DNA of 64,000 bases. Origin: Sphingomonas sp. C3-2. GTDB lineage: Bacteria > Pseudomonadota > Alphaproteobacteria > Sphingomonadales > Sphingomonadaceae. The stretch covers positions 3,167,001 to 3,231,000 of the forward strand of contig NZ_CP130322.1 of NCBI RefSeq assembly GCF_033025475.1, written 5' to 3'. This document shows, in pieces, positions 20,231-28,202 of the stretch. Within the stretch, counting starts at the first letter, position 1. The number at the start of each line of letters is the position of its first letter. The position numbers and the translations under genes are program-made. The notes under the pieces are model-generated. The model did no database searches, was not told the origin of the DNA, and saw nothing but the letters and a program-made list of their open reading frames with translations.

Positions 20231-20704
20231 TCAGCGTTCGGGAACCAGCGTCCGGAAACGGGAAATTTCGCACTGGGCGCCCGAACGCGAGTGAATGCTG
20301 TCCCGATCGGCGCACATTTTTCCGTCGTTCGTCGGCTTGAAGTAAAAACCCTGGTAGAAATCGAGCGCGGGGCAGTCGTCTTCCAGCTTGGCGCGGATCC
20401 GCGTTCCGCCGCGCAGGACAAGGTCGATACTGTCGGAGGCGATGTTCGAAATGCCTGCGAGCGACTGGAGCGGAAGGCAGCGCGGCGCCTTTTTCTCGCG
20501 GAAGCTGACCTTCGAACCCGGCGCCCGCAATGGATGAGGGGCCGAACGCGGGGCTTTCAGGGTCTGGACACGAATGATCACCTGTTCGCGCATCGTTACC
20601 TGCGCAAATTCCCTGCCCGAAAATTGCTGGAATCCGGGAGCGCCCGCAGCCGCACCGGCCACGCTTCCTGCCATCAGCAATGTGGCCAGACCCAGTCCTG
20701 TCAC
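20231..20704 (-). CDS. Exported hypothetical protein
   Basis: The frame encodes 157 residues from a GTG. A hydrophobic, alanine/glycine-rich N-terminus (LATLLMAGSVAGAAAGA) looks like a signal peptide, so the protein is probably periplasmic. The mature part holds three cysteines, in PRCLPLQ, DDCPALDFYQGFY and KMCADRDSIHSRSGAQC, that could form disulfides. I do not recognise a characterised family; the pattern resembles small conserved sphingomonad proteins with no assigned function. It is divergent from the FAD oxidoreductase. The start is uncertain because no good ribosome-binding site is visible. Confidence 0.6.
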   Translation of the reverse strand: MTGLGLATLLMAGSVAGAAAGAPGFQQFSGREFAQVTMREQVIIRVQTLKAPRSAPHPLRAPGSKVSFREKKAPRCLPLQSLAGISNIASDSIDLVLRGGTRIRAKLEDDCPALDFYQGFYFKPTNDGKMCADRDSIHSRSGAQCEISRFRTLVPER

Positions 20705-20794
20705 CGCTTGATACCCATCAGGCGATAAATGCCTCGTTACGCTTGAACATGTGATGAATTCCCTTCACCGCCTTTTTCCCGTAAACGCAAGATA

Positions 20795-22243
20795 ATGTCC
20801 GTCATCTCGCCCGCTGCGCTGGAAAATCTTTACAACCTTTTGGGAAGCAAGGGGTTTACCGCCGATCGTCAGGCGATTGAACCCTGGCTCACCGATTGGC
20901 GGGGGCGTTTTCATGGTGACAGTGTTGCGCTTTTGTCACCATCGAGCGCCGAAGAGGTGGCTGCGGTGATGCGGCTGGCGGGTGAATTTCGCATCCCTAT
21001 CGTGCCGCAGGGGGGTAATACCTCGATGGTCGGCGGAGCAACGCCGCCTGCCGATGGATCGGCGCTGATCTTGTCGTTGCGCCGGATGAACCGCATCCGC
21101 AGTCTTTCGCACGAAGATGGCGTGGCAGTGGCGGAAGCGGGTGTGATCCTTGCGCATCTCCATGATGCCGCCGCAGAGATCGGCATGCGCTTTCCACTGA
21201 CGCTGGGGGGGAAGGGATCGGCCACCGTCGGCGGGCTTGTTTCCACCAATGCGGGCGGCACGCAGGTGCTGCGTTTCGGCACAATGCGCGCGCTGACGCT
21301 TGGGATCGAGGCGGTTCTTCCTGACGGATCGATCTTCAACGGGCTCGATCCGCTCAAAAAGGACAATCGCGGCTATGACCTCCGCCATCTCCTGATCGGT
21401 GCCGAGGGAACGCTGGGCGTGGTGACTGCGGCCAGTCTTCATCTCGTTCCCGCGATCCTCGACCGTGCGGTGGGCTGGGTGGGGCTTGAGAGCCCGCACA
21501 AGGCGCTCGAACTGCTGCGCCTCATCGAAAAACGCGCAGGCACCGCGATCGAGGGGTTCGAGGTCGTGCCCGCCGATTCGCTCGGGCGGGTGCTGCGCCA
21601 CATTCCCGGCACGCGTGCGCCGCTTTCAGGCACGCACCGCTGGCACGCGCTTGTTGAACTGGATCGCAGTGATCCGCAGGCGGCAGATCCTGTCACGCTG
21701 CTCGAAGCGTTGCTCGCCGATGGCATTGCGCAGGGGCTTGTTGCCGATGCGATTGTCGCGCGCAGTGAGGCGCAGGCCGATTCCTTCTGGAAATTGCGCG
21801 ATTCCATTTCGGAGGCGGAACGGGCCAGCGGACCTGCGCTGCAGCACGATATTTCGGTGCCCGTGGCGCGGATGCCCGATTTCATGATTTCCGCCGCGGC
21901 GGATGTCGAGCGCGCATTTCCAGGCGTTCAGGCCAGTGCCTTTGGGCATCTGGGCGATGGCAATGTCCATTTCCATGTGCGTGCGCCCGAAGGGGCGGGG
22001 GGCGACTGGCCGATGGCGTGCGGCGGGCCGATCAGCGCGCATGTCCATGATCTGGTCGTGGCGACCGGTGGATCGATCTCGGCCGAGCATGGTATCGGTC
22101 AGATGAAGCGCGCCGAAAATGCGCGGCTTGCCGATCCGGCCCGGCTGCTGGCGCTGCGTGCGATCAAGGCCGCGCTCGATCCCGCCGGGCTGCTCAATCC
22201 CGGCAAGCTGGTCCCGCTTGCCATGGACGAGGCCGCACCATAA
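20795..22243 (+). CDS. FAD-binding oxidoreductase (D-2-hydroxyacid dehydrogenase family)
   Basis: The 482-residue flavoprotein belongs to the family of D-lactate and D-2-hydroxyglutarate dehydrogenases. The FAD-binding PCMH domain contains PQGGNTSMVGGATP and GLVSTNAGGTQVLRFG. The C-terminal cap domain has FGHLGDGNVHFHV and the signature SAEHGIGQMKR. These enzymes oxidise a D-2-hydroxyacid to the 2-oxoacid and pass electrons to quinone or an electron-transfer flavoprotein. Which acid is used cannot be told from sequence. It is separated from sapC by a strong hairpin. Confidence 0.85.
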   Translation: MSVISPAALENLYNLLGSKGFTADRQAIEPWLTDWRGRFHGDSVALLSPSSAEEVAAVMRLAGEFRIPIVPQGGNTSMVGGATPPADGSALILSLRRMNRIRSLSHEDGVAVAEAGVILAHLHDAAAEIGMRFPLTLGGKGSATVGGLVSTNAGGTQVLRFGTMRALTLGIEAVLPDGSIFNGLDPLKKDNRGYDLRHLLIGAEGTLGVVTAASLHLVPAILDRAVGWVGLESPHKALELLRLIEKRAGTAIEGFEVVPADSLGRVLRHIPGTRAPLSGTHRWHALVELDRSDPQAADPVTLLEALLADGIAQGLVADAIVARSEAQADSFWKLRDSISEAERASGPALQHDISVPVARMPDFMISAAADVERAFPGVQASAFGHLGDGNVHFHVRAPEGAGGDWPMACGGPISAHVHDLVVATGGSISAEHGIGQMKRAENARLADPARLLALRAIKAALDPAGLLNPGKLVPLAMDEAAP

Positions 22244-22248
22244 ACGAT

Positions 22249-22293
22249 GATCCACAAATCCGCCCGGTCCCCGGGCGCAGATGTGGGATCTTT
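22249..22293 (+). terminator. Long stem-loop between the FAD oxidoreductase and sapC
   Basis: An outer stem GATCCACA / TGTGGGATC (one bulge) encloses CGCCCGG-TCC-CCGGGCG and is followed by TTT. It could be a terminator for the upstream gene or a structured 5' leader for sapC, whose start is 14 nt later. Confidence 0.45.
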
Positions 22294-22306
22294 CAGGAGA
22301 ATTTTG

Positions 22307-23077
22307 ATGGCGAGCGCCCCGCAGGCGAATAATCTTCCGGTGATGTTCAAGGATCTGGTTCCGCTTTCGAGCAATGACCACAAGGACTGGAAGGCCCGTC
22401 AGGTCGACCGCGCGCCCTGGCTCGTCAATCAGCATGCCGTGCCGATCACGATCGACGAATTCGTGCTCGCCCAGCGTTATTATCCGATCATCTTCACGAC
22501 CGGTGAAAACCCCGTTCCGCTCGCGCTGATGGGCCTTAACGAAGGCGTGAACATGTTCGTCGACGACGAGGGCAAGCTCGTTGGTGCGCCCTATGTTCCG
22601 GCCTATATTCGCCGCTATCCCTTCATGCTCGCACGTCTGCGTCCGGATTCGGAAGAACTGTCGCTCTGCTTCGATCCGAGCGCCGATGTCATCGGTGCAT
22701 TCGAAGACGGTCAGCCGCTGTTCGAAGACGGCCAGCCCAGCGACGCCGTCAAGTCGGTTCTCGGCTTCTGCGAACAATGGGAACAGAGCTGGCAGCGCAC
22801 CCAGGCGTTCATGGACGAAGTGGTGAAGGCCAAGATTTTGATCGACGGCGAAGTCTCGATCCAGCCCGACGGTGCCGCACAGCCCTTCATCTATCGCGGT
22901 TTCCAGATGGTTGCCGAAGACAAACTGCGCGAACTGCGCGGTGATTCCGTCCGCAAGCTGGTTGGCAACGGCATCCTGCCGCTGCTCTACGCGCACCTCT
23001 TCTCGCTGTCGCAGATGACCGAATTGTTCTCGAAGCAGATGGCAGCAGGCAAGGTACCGGCACAACCCAATGCATAA
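22307..23077 (+). CDS. SapC family protein
   Basis: The 256-residue protein matches the SapC family (PF07277), known from Campylobacter S-layer loci but widespread in sphingomonads with no firm function. Family features are LVPLSSNDHKDWK near the start, QHAVPITIDEFVLAQRYYPI, and YVPAYIRRYPFML with conserved arginines and tyrosines. There is no signal peptide. CAGGAGA lies about 8 nt before ATG 22307. The b561 cytochrome gene follows 12 nt after the stop, so both may be co-transcribed. Confidence 0.85.
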   Translation: MASAPQANNLPVMFKDLVPLSSNDHKDWKARQVDRAPWLVNQHAVPITIDEFVLAQRYYPIIFTTGENPVPLALMGLNEGVNMFVDDEGKLVGAPYVPAYIRRYPFMLARLRPDSEELSLCFDPSADVIGAFEDGQPLFEDGQPSDAVKSVLGFCEQWEQSWQRTQAFMDEVVKAKILIDGEVSIQPDGAAQPFIYRGFQMVAEDKLRELRGDSVRKLVGNGILPLLYAHLFSLSQMTELFSKQMAAGKVPAQPNA

Positions 23078-23089
23078 GTGAGGCCTCGA

Positions 23090-23656
23090 ATGACCGATCG
23101 GACGGAAAGCGCTTTTCTCAGCTATTCGCGCGGAGCCATCTGGCTTCACTGGACGATCGGTCTACTGGTCATATTGAATATCGCCCTCGTCTTTGTGTCC
23201 GAGGGCATATCCGAACCTTATGGGCGGACGGTGATGGGCCTGCACAAGGCGATCGGCATCACCGTCCTCTTCCTCAGTATCGCGCGCCTCGGCTGGCGGA
23301 TCACGCATCGCCCGCCGCCCATGCCGGCCACCGTTGCCATGTGGGAAAAGGGGCTGGCGCATATCGTCCACTGGCTGTTCTACGCGCTCATCATCCTCAT
23401 CCCGTTGAGTGGCTGGCTGTGGATGTCGTCGTCGTTGACCCCGCGCCCGATCAGCTTTTTCGGGCTGTTCGACGTTCCTTTCCTTCCCGTTTCTCCCAGC
23501 AAGGCACGCGGCGATTTCCTGCATGAGGTCCATGAAATCATGGGTCTTGCGATGATCGGACTCATCGTTCTGCACGTGGCGGGCGCGCTCAAACATCATG
23601 TGTTGGAAGGCAATGCTTTTCTCGGGCGGATGATCCCGGCGTTCCGGCCGCGTTGA
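23090..23656 (+). CDS. Cytochrome b561 family membrane protein
   Basis: The 188-residue inner-membrane protein has four predicted transmembrane helices. Candidate haem-ligand histidines are in IWLHWTIG, MGLHKAIGI, HIVHWLFYAL and VLHVAGALKHH. This is the bacterial b561 pattern: two haems b and electron transfer from quinol, in some cases to superoxide. ATG 23090 follows GAGG with 6 nt spacing; a GTG at 23078 would add four residues. It lies directly after sapC. Confidence 0.88.
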   Translation: MTDRTESAFLSYSRGAIWLHWTIGLLVILNIALVFVSEGISEPYGRTVMGLHKAIGITVLFLSIARLGWRITHRPPPMPATVAMWEKGLAHIVHWLFYALIILIPLSGWLWMSSSLTPRPISFFGLFDVPFLPVSPSKARGDFLHEVHEIMGLAMIGLIVLHVAGALKHHVLEGNAFLGRMIPAFRPR

Positions 23657-23764
23657 ATCCTGCGCTAACTCTTTGATTTATCGAAGAGAGAATATGACAT
23701 GGATGGGTATTCGCAACGCTCTTGAAAGCTGGCTTTACGGATCCTATCTTGGTGTCGATGCGGT

Positions 23765-23864
23765 GACCGTGCTCCCCCTTTCACGGTCCCACATTAACAC
23801 GCCTCTGGCGTGTTCCTCCCTGAACCTTGGCCACCTCGTGCCTTTGTGCGAGGTGGTTTTTTTT
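23765..23864 (+). ncRNA. Small RNA candidate resembling the MmgR/suhB (alpha-r8) family
   Basis: Three stems occur in order: GACCGTG / CACGGTC with a CTCCCCCTTT loop (23765-23788); AACACGCC-TCT-GGCGTGTT (23796-23814); and a terminator CCACCTCG / CGAGGTGG followed by eight Ts (23831-23864). The single-stranded linker CCTCCCTGAACC resembles, from memory, the conserved UUUCCUCCCU core of alphaproteobacterial MmgR, an sRNA of roughly 77 nt. From 23788 to the end is the same size. Both C-rich segments could pair with Shine-Dalgarno sequences. The 5' end is not fixed. Confidence 0.6.
23831..23864 (+). terminator. Rho-independent terminator
   Basis: A perfect 8-bp stem CCACCTCG / CGAGGTGG with a 10-nt loop is followed by TTTTTTTT. 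It ends the sRNA candidate and sits just before the convergent N-formylglutamate amidohydrolase stop. Confidence 0.85.
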
Positions 23865-23871
23865 GTGCGTC

Positions 23872-24726
23872 CTATTCCGCCGCCTGCGGAAGCCGCAGAT
23901 CGGTGGCGCGATCTGCGAGACGCTGCGCGATATTCGCAATGAACCGGTCCATCCCGCCCAGATCGGGGCGCGGCGTGCGCAGGTCTTCCTTCAGATAGAG
24001 CGTACGGTCGATCTCGATCTGAATGCCGTGCATCTCGCGCTTCGGATCGGCATGCGCGGTCAGGATATGACCGCCGGCATAAGGGGCGTTGTCCGCCCAG
24101 CGCAGTCCATCGGCCTGCGCGGCTTCGCGAACCACGGCGGGCAGCGTGCTCGCGGCGCTTCGGCCGAACAGGTTACCGATCACGATCTGCGCCGTATCGA
24201 TCGGGGGCATCGAATGCACATCGAGCAACACGGCGATTCCGAACCGGGCCCGTGCCGCTCGCATCAGGCTGCGGAGCGCCTCATGATAGGGGCGATAATC
24301 TTCGGCGATGCGGCGTTGCAGGTTTTCTGCCGCGATGCGGTACAGCCACAGGTCGCCGTCGTCGCGCAGGCGCCTTGGGATCAGGCCCAGCCCGCCGGTC
24401 ACCTTGGCGGATCGGATCAGCCCGTCCCCGCGCAGGCGCGGCTCGATCATGTCGGGATCGACCTCGCGTTCATGGCGGTTGAGATCGATCCAGGCGCGCG
24501 GCCGCTGCGCGACGATGGCGGTGAAGCCCTGGGCCACCGCTGCCCCGATCAGTGCATCGGCGTAGCGGTCCTCAAGCGATACCAGCCGGTCGACGGGAAC
24601 GCGGCTCATCGCCAGCAATGCGGGCGGATAGGCCCTGCCGGCATGCGGCACAGAGAGGATAACGGGCGTTTCAGGGCTGGCGGGACCGTGAATCGAATAG
24701 GAGTAAGAGGGTGCGTTGCCCATCAA
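23872..24726 (-). CDS. N-formylglutamate amidohydrolase family protein
   Basis: The 284-residue protein belongs to the N-formylglutamate amidohydrolase (HutG) family, zinc-dependent enzymes that hydrolyse N-formyl-L-glutamate in histidine breakdown. Conserved pieces are VILSVPHAGRAYPP near the start, LEDRYADALIG, the arginine-rich RAWIDLNRHEREVDP, and LLDVHSMPP with candidate metal ligands. No other hut gene is nearby. It is divergent from cpdR, an adjacency I recall from other Alphaproteobacteria, so its role may be broader than histidine catabolism. Confidence 0.85.
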   Translation of the reverse strand: MMGNAPSYSYSIHGPASPETPVILSVPHAGRAYPPALLAMSRVPVDRLVSLEDRYADALIGAAVAQGFTAIVAQRPRAWIDLNRHEREVDPDMIEPRLRGDGLIRSAKVTGGLGLIPRRLRDDGDLWLYRIAAENLQRRIAEDYRPYHEALRSLMRAARARFGIAVLLDVHSMPPIDTAQIVIGNLFGRSAASTLPAVVREAAQADGLRWADNAPYAGGHILTAHADPKREMHGIQIEIDRTLYLKEDLRTPRPDLGGMDRFIANIAQRLADRATDLRLPQAAE

Positions 24727-24847
24727 GGCACGCTAGTCGAGTGGCCATGGCGGTGCAAACGCTCCGAGTCGTCCGAATGGGCCATGAAATGGAAATTTCG
24801 TTCGGGGCGGGGGGCACCGGACTGTCGAGAATGCCGAGGGTTGGGGA

Positions 24848-25225
24848 ATGATGCGAATTTTGCTTGCCGAAGACGATGACGCGATGCGCGAATATCTGGC
24901 GCGGGCGTTGGAAAAAGCAGGCTATGGCGTCACTGCGGTCGATCGCGGAACCGCCGCGATCCCGTTTCTGGAAACCGAGAGCTTCGATCTCCTGCTGACC
25001 GATATCGTCATGCCCGAGATGGATGGAATCGAACTCGCGCAAAAAGCAGGCATCATCGCGCCTGCCATGCGGATCATGTTCATCACCGGCTTCGCCGCCG
25101 TCACGCTGAAGGCCGGCAAGGCCGTGCCCCATGCCAAGGTGCTGTCAAAGCCGTTCCACCTGCGCGAACTGGTCAGCGAAGTGGAGCGCATGTTCGCGTC
25201 GGACGACGCGAACGAAGGAAATTGA
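24848..25225 (+). CDS. cpdR: Single-domain response regulator CpdR
   Basis: The 125-residue protein is a stand-alone receiver domain. The acidic pair is in LLAEDDDAM, the phospho-acceptor D52 in LLTDIVMPEMDG, a threonine switch in FITGF, and the conserved lysine K102 in VLSKPFHL. In Caulobacter, CpdR is phosphorylated through CckA-ChpT; unphosphorylated CpdR primes the ClpXP protease for cell-cycle substrates. The sequence and its N-formylglutamate amidohydrolase neighbour fit CpdR. ATG 24848 or 24851 is the start. Confidence 0.88.
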   Translation: MMRILLAEDDDAMREYLARALEKAGYGVTAVDRGTAAIPFLETESFDLLLTDIVMPEMDGIELAQKAGIIAPAMRIMFITGFAAVTLKAGKAVPHAKVLSKPFHLRELVSEVERMFASDDANEGN

Positions 25226-25245
25226 AAGTTTTTTGTAAAATCAGC

Positions 25246-25273
25246 TTGCGCGAGTCAGGCACCCCCGTTAAAG
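25246..25273 (+). promoter_or_regulatory. Candidate promoter of the tRNA-Val gene
   Basis: TTGCGC (25246-25251) and TTAAAG (25268-25273) are separated by 16 nt. Transcription would start about 10 nt before the tRNA. Confidence 0.45.
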
Positions 25274-25290
25274 GCCGCTTCACACCGAGT

Positions 25291-25365
25291 GGGCGTGTAG
25301 CTCAGTGGTAGAGCACTGTGTTGACATCGCAGGGGTCGCAAGTTCAATCCTTGCCACGCCCACCA
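25291..25365 (+). tRNA. tRNA-Val (GAC)
   Basis: The sequence folds as a complete cloverleaf: acceptor GGGCGTG / CACGCCC, D-arm GCTCAGTGGTAGAGC, anticodon stem CTGTG / CGCAG around loop TTGACAT with anticodon GAC (25323-25325), and T-arm with TTCAATC. The 3' CCA is encoded. A strong terminator follows directly. Confidence 0.95.
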
Positions 25366-25367
25366 TT

Positions 25368-25403
25368 AAAAACCCCGTAAGTCTAACGACTTGCGGGGTT
25401 TTT
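25368..25403 (+). terminator. Rho-independent terminator after tRNA-Val
   Basis: An 11-bp stem (CCCCGTAAGTC / GACTTGCGGGG, one G-T pair) with a TAAC loop is flanked by AAAAA before and TTTTT after. It would also work on the other strand. Confidence 0.9.
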
Positions 25404-25621
25404 ATGTTTTGGCGTCGCCACAATATTCTCTGAAAGTTGGGTGAATTTTGGCGGGGTGGCCGAACCCGAAATCGTCTGCCCAAAGCTGTTTTGACATCCC
25501 CTGATCCGGTCGCGCCCCCATCCTATATGGCCACTATCGGGAGGGCCCTTTTGGGGAGACGCATTGTCGGCCCGGCGTGCAGCGCTTATTCCTTTGCGCT
25601 GGACGATGGTGGGGCCGTCTG

Positions 25622-27055
25622 ATGCAGATTTACCCGGTGATCCTTTCTGGCGGTTCTGGAACTCGGCTGTGGCCGGTTTCCCGGCCGCAATACCCCAAAC
25701 AGCTTCTGTCGATCGCGTCCGACCTGACCATGCTGCAGGCAACCGTTGCGCGCACCGCCTTGCCCGGATTCGCGCCGCCGATGGTGGTGACGGGGGAAGG
25801 GCACCGTTTTTACGTTTCCGATCAGTTGAAGGCGCTTGGTGCGGCGTCGGGGTGCATCCTGCTTGAGCCCGAACCGCGCAATACCGCAGCTGCGATCGCG
25901 CTCGCGGCGCTGACGGTCGCGGATGAGGACGACGATGCGCTGATGCTCGTCATGCCGTCCGATCATGTCATCGCCCATGTCGCGGCGTTCCATGACGCGG
26001 TGAAAAAGGGCGTTCCGGCGGGGGAAGCCGGGCATATCGTCACCTTCGGAATCATCCCCGAGCGCGCCGAAACGGGCTATGGCTATATCGAGGCGCAGGG
26101 CGCTCTTGCCGGGCATGAGGGCGTGCGCGCCATTCACCGCTTCACCGAGAAACCGGACGGCGCAACCGCCGAGGTCTGGCTGCATGGCAAGCGTCATTTC
26201 TGGAACAGCGGAATCTTCCTCATGTCCGCGCGTACCTGTCTGGCGGAACTGGAACGCCATGCCCCCGACCTGATGGCCGCCTGCCGCGCGGCGATGGCCG
26301 ATGCGCGATCGGACGGCATCTTCCTGCGTCCCGATCGCGACGCATTCGTGCAGGCGCCGTCCATTTCCTTCGATCATGCGGTGATGGAGCATAGCGGGCT
26401 GGGCGCGGTTGTTCCGGTCGATATGGGCTGGTCCGATCTGGGGTCGTGGCAGGCGGTGTGGGAGGTTGGTCAGCGCGACGAGAACGGCAACATCATCAAG
26501 GGTGATGTCGTCGCGCTCGAAAGCCACAACAGCCTGTTTCGCAATGAAAACGGCCCGACGATCGCGGCGATCGGGGTGAGCGATCTCGTCGTCGTCGCGA
26601 TGCGCGACGCGATCCTCGTCATGCCGCGTGAACGCGCGCAGGACGTGCGGCTGATCGCCGAACTCTTCGATGCGTCGGGTGTCCGTCCGGACAGCCTTCA
26701 CAATGTCGTCCACCGGCCCTGGGGCACCTATGAGACGACCGATCGGGGAAACCGTTTCCAGAACAAGCGGATCGTCGTGAAGCCGGGCGAGAAGCTCTCG
26801 CTCCAGATGCACCATCACCGGTCGGAACATTGGGTGGTGGTCAGCGGCACCGCGCGCGTGACGGTGGGGGATAAGGTCTTTCTGCTTCAGGAAAACCAGT
26901 CGACCTATGTGCCGGCGGGGACTGTCCACCGGCTCGAAAATCCGGGGCATATCCCGCTCCACCTCATCGAGGTGCAGTGCGGCGCCTATCTGGGCGAGGA
27001 CGATATCGTCCGCCTCGAAGACAGCTATGGCCGCACCGACATGGCTGCTGAATAG
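25622..27055 (+). CDS. manC: Mannose-1-phosphate guanylyltransferase / mannose-6-phosphate isomerase
   Basis: The 477-residue bifunctional enzyme makes GDP-mannose for exopolysaccharide or lipopolysaccharide. The N-terminal nucleotidyltransferase domain starts ILSGGSGTRLWPVSRPQYPK, the pyrophosphorylase signature, and contains FTEKPDGATAE and WNSGIFLM. The C-terminal ~120 residues are the cupin-type isomerase domain, RPWGTYETTDRG to LQMHHHRSEHWVVVSGTARV. ATG 25622 matches the family start. It stands alone between a tRNA and the convergent oxidase operon. The 218 bases before it, after the tRNA terminator, hold nothing I recognise. Confidence 0.93.
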   Translation: MQIYPVILSGGSGTRLWPVSRPQYPKQLLSIASDLTMLQATVARTALPGFAPPMVVTGEGHRFYVSDQLKALGAASGCILLEPEPRNTAAAIALAALTVADEDDDALMLVMPSDHVIAHVAAFHDAVKKGVPAGEAGHIVTFGIIPERAETGYGYIEAQGALAGHEGVRAIHRFTEKPDGATAEVWLHGKRHFWNSGIFLMSARTCLAELERHAPDLMAACRAAMADARSDGIFLRPDRDAFVQAPSISFDHAVMEHSGLGAVVPVDMGWSDLGSWQAVWEVGQRDENGNIIKGDVVALESHNSLFRNENGPTIAAIGVSDLVVVAMRDAILVMPRERAQDVRLIAELFDASGVRPDSLHNVVHRPWGTYETTDRGNRFQNKRIVVKPGEKLSLQMHHHRSEHWVVVSGTARVTVGDKVFLLQENQSTYVPAGTVHRLENPGHIPLHLIEVQCGAYLGEDDIVRLEDSYGRTDMAAE

Positions 27056-27077
27056 CGCGGCCCAATAAGGCAGGCGC

Positions 27078-27197
27078 TCAGCCGTTCAGCCAGAACCGGA
27101 TCAGCATGGCGACGATACCCAGCGCCGCCACGCTGCCGGCCCAGATGAGCAGCATCCAGCCAAGCCGCTGCCACAACGGGGCGGGGCTATCGCTCAA
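27078..27197 (-). CDS. Small DUF2474-like membrane protein of the bd oxidase (CydX-like)
   Basis: A TTG start overlaps the last bases of cydB (TTGA). The frame encodes 39 residues: SDSPAPLWQRLGWMLLIWAG, then one long hydrophobic helix ending AMLIRFWLNG. Size, single membrane helix with tryptophans, and position directly after the two oxidase subunits match the DUF2474 proteins found with cyanide-insensitive-type bd oxidases, and are analogous to CydX in Escherichia coli. It probably stabilises the complex in the inner membrane. Expression should depend on coupling to cydB. Confidence 0.75.
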   Translation of the reverse strand: MSDSPAPLWQRLGWMLLIWAGSVAALGIVAMLIRFWLNG

Positions 27198-28189
27198 TGA
27201 TAGCCCTCATGGCCCACCTTGCCGCGAAACACCCAATAGGACCACGCGGTATAGGCTAGGATGATCGGTACCATCAGCCCTGCGCCGATCAGCATGAAGA
27301 CCTGGCTCTTTTCGGGGGCCGCTGCCTCCCACACCGTCACCTGTCCCGGCACGACATAGGGATACATGCTGATCCCGAGGCCGACAAAGCAGAGCAGGAA
27401 GATAGCGAGCGTAATCAGGAACGGCGCGCGTTCCCATTTGCGGCGCAGCGCCAGCACGAACGCGCCCGACGCAATTGCGATCAGCAACGGCACCTGCGCC
27501 GATACCAGCACGAAGGGCATCTCGAACCAGCGATCCCAATAGGTCGCCTCCAGAAAGGGTGTGGCGAGGCTGACGCAGATGATCGCGAGCAGCGTGGCCG
27601 GGGCCAGCCGCAAGGCCAGCCGCCAGGCATGGGCCTGCACAGTGTCCTCGGTCTTCCAGATCAGCCAGGTCGCGCCCAGCAGCGCATAGCCGATGACGAC
27701 GCTCACACCCGTCAGCAGGCTGAACGGCGTCAGCCAATCGAGCCAGGCGCCCGCATAGGCGCGGTCGATGACCGTGATGCCCTGCAACAGCGCGCCGAGC
27801 GTGATGCCTTGCGCCAGCGCTGCGGTGAACGACCCCGCGGTAAAGGCAAAGTCCCAAAAGGCGCGGTGGGCCGGATCGCGCCAGCGAAACTCGAACGCCA
27901 CGCCGCGAAAGACCAGCGCGAGCAGCATCGCGATGATTGGCGGATAGAGCGCGGGCATGACGATCGCATAGGCGAGCGGGAAGGCGGCAAACAGCCCGCC
28001 GCCGCCGAGCACCAGCCAGGTCTCGTTGCCGTCCCATACCGGGGCGACCGAATTCATCGCGGTATCGCGCTCGCGCCCGACCGCGAAAAAGGGAAAGAGG
28101 ATGCCGATGCCGAGGTCGAAACCGTCCATGACGACATAGGCGAACACGCCAAAGGCGATGATGAAGGCCCAGATGATGGTAAGGTCCAT
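27194..28189 (-). CDS. cydB: Cytochrome bd ubiquinol oxidase subunit II
   Basis: The 331-residue integral membrane subunit of the bd-type quinol oxidase carries about eight or nine transmembrane helices. The N-terminal VVMDGFDLGIGILFPF and GNETWLVLGGGGLFAAFPLAYA are family hallmarks. It pairs with CydA, which carries the haems, and together they reduce oxygen to water using ubiquinol. ATG 28189 gives the typical start MDLTIIWAF and is 13 nt after the cydA stop. It overlaps the tiny third gene. Confidence 0.93.
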   Translation of the reverse strand: MDLTIIWAFIIAFGVFAYVVMDGFDLGIGILFPFFAVGRERDTAMNSVAPVWDGNETWLVLGGGGLFAAFPLAYAIVMPALYPPIIAMLLALVFRGVAFEFRWRDPAHRAFWDFAFTAGSFTAALAQGITLGALLQGITVIDRAYAGAWLDWLTPFSLLTGVSVVIGYALLGATWLIWKTEDTVQAHAWRLALRLAPATLLAIICVSLATPFLEATYWDRWFEMPFVLVSAQVPLLIAIASGAFVLALRRKWERAPFLITLAIFLLCFVGLGISMYPYVVPGQVTVWEAAAPEKSQVFMLIGAGLMVPIILAYTAWSYWVFRGKVGHEGYH

Positions 28190-28202
28190 GATCGCGCGCT
28201 CC

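Noticed and set aside
23697-23942. A short peptide frame over the sRNA candidate
   Set aside because: The frame reads straight through the perfect terminator at 23831-23864 and into the opposite-strand amidohydrolase gene. A shorter leader peptide cannot be excluded, but nothing supports it.
25450-25480. A GGGGTGGCCGAA stretch resembling a tRNA D-arm
   Set aside because: No matching acceptor, anticodon or T-arm follows; it is probably chance.
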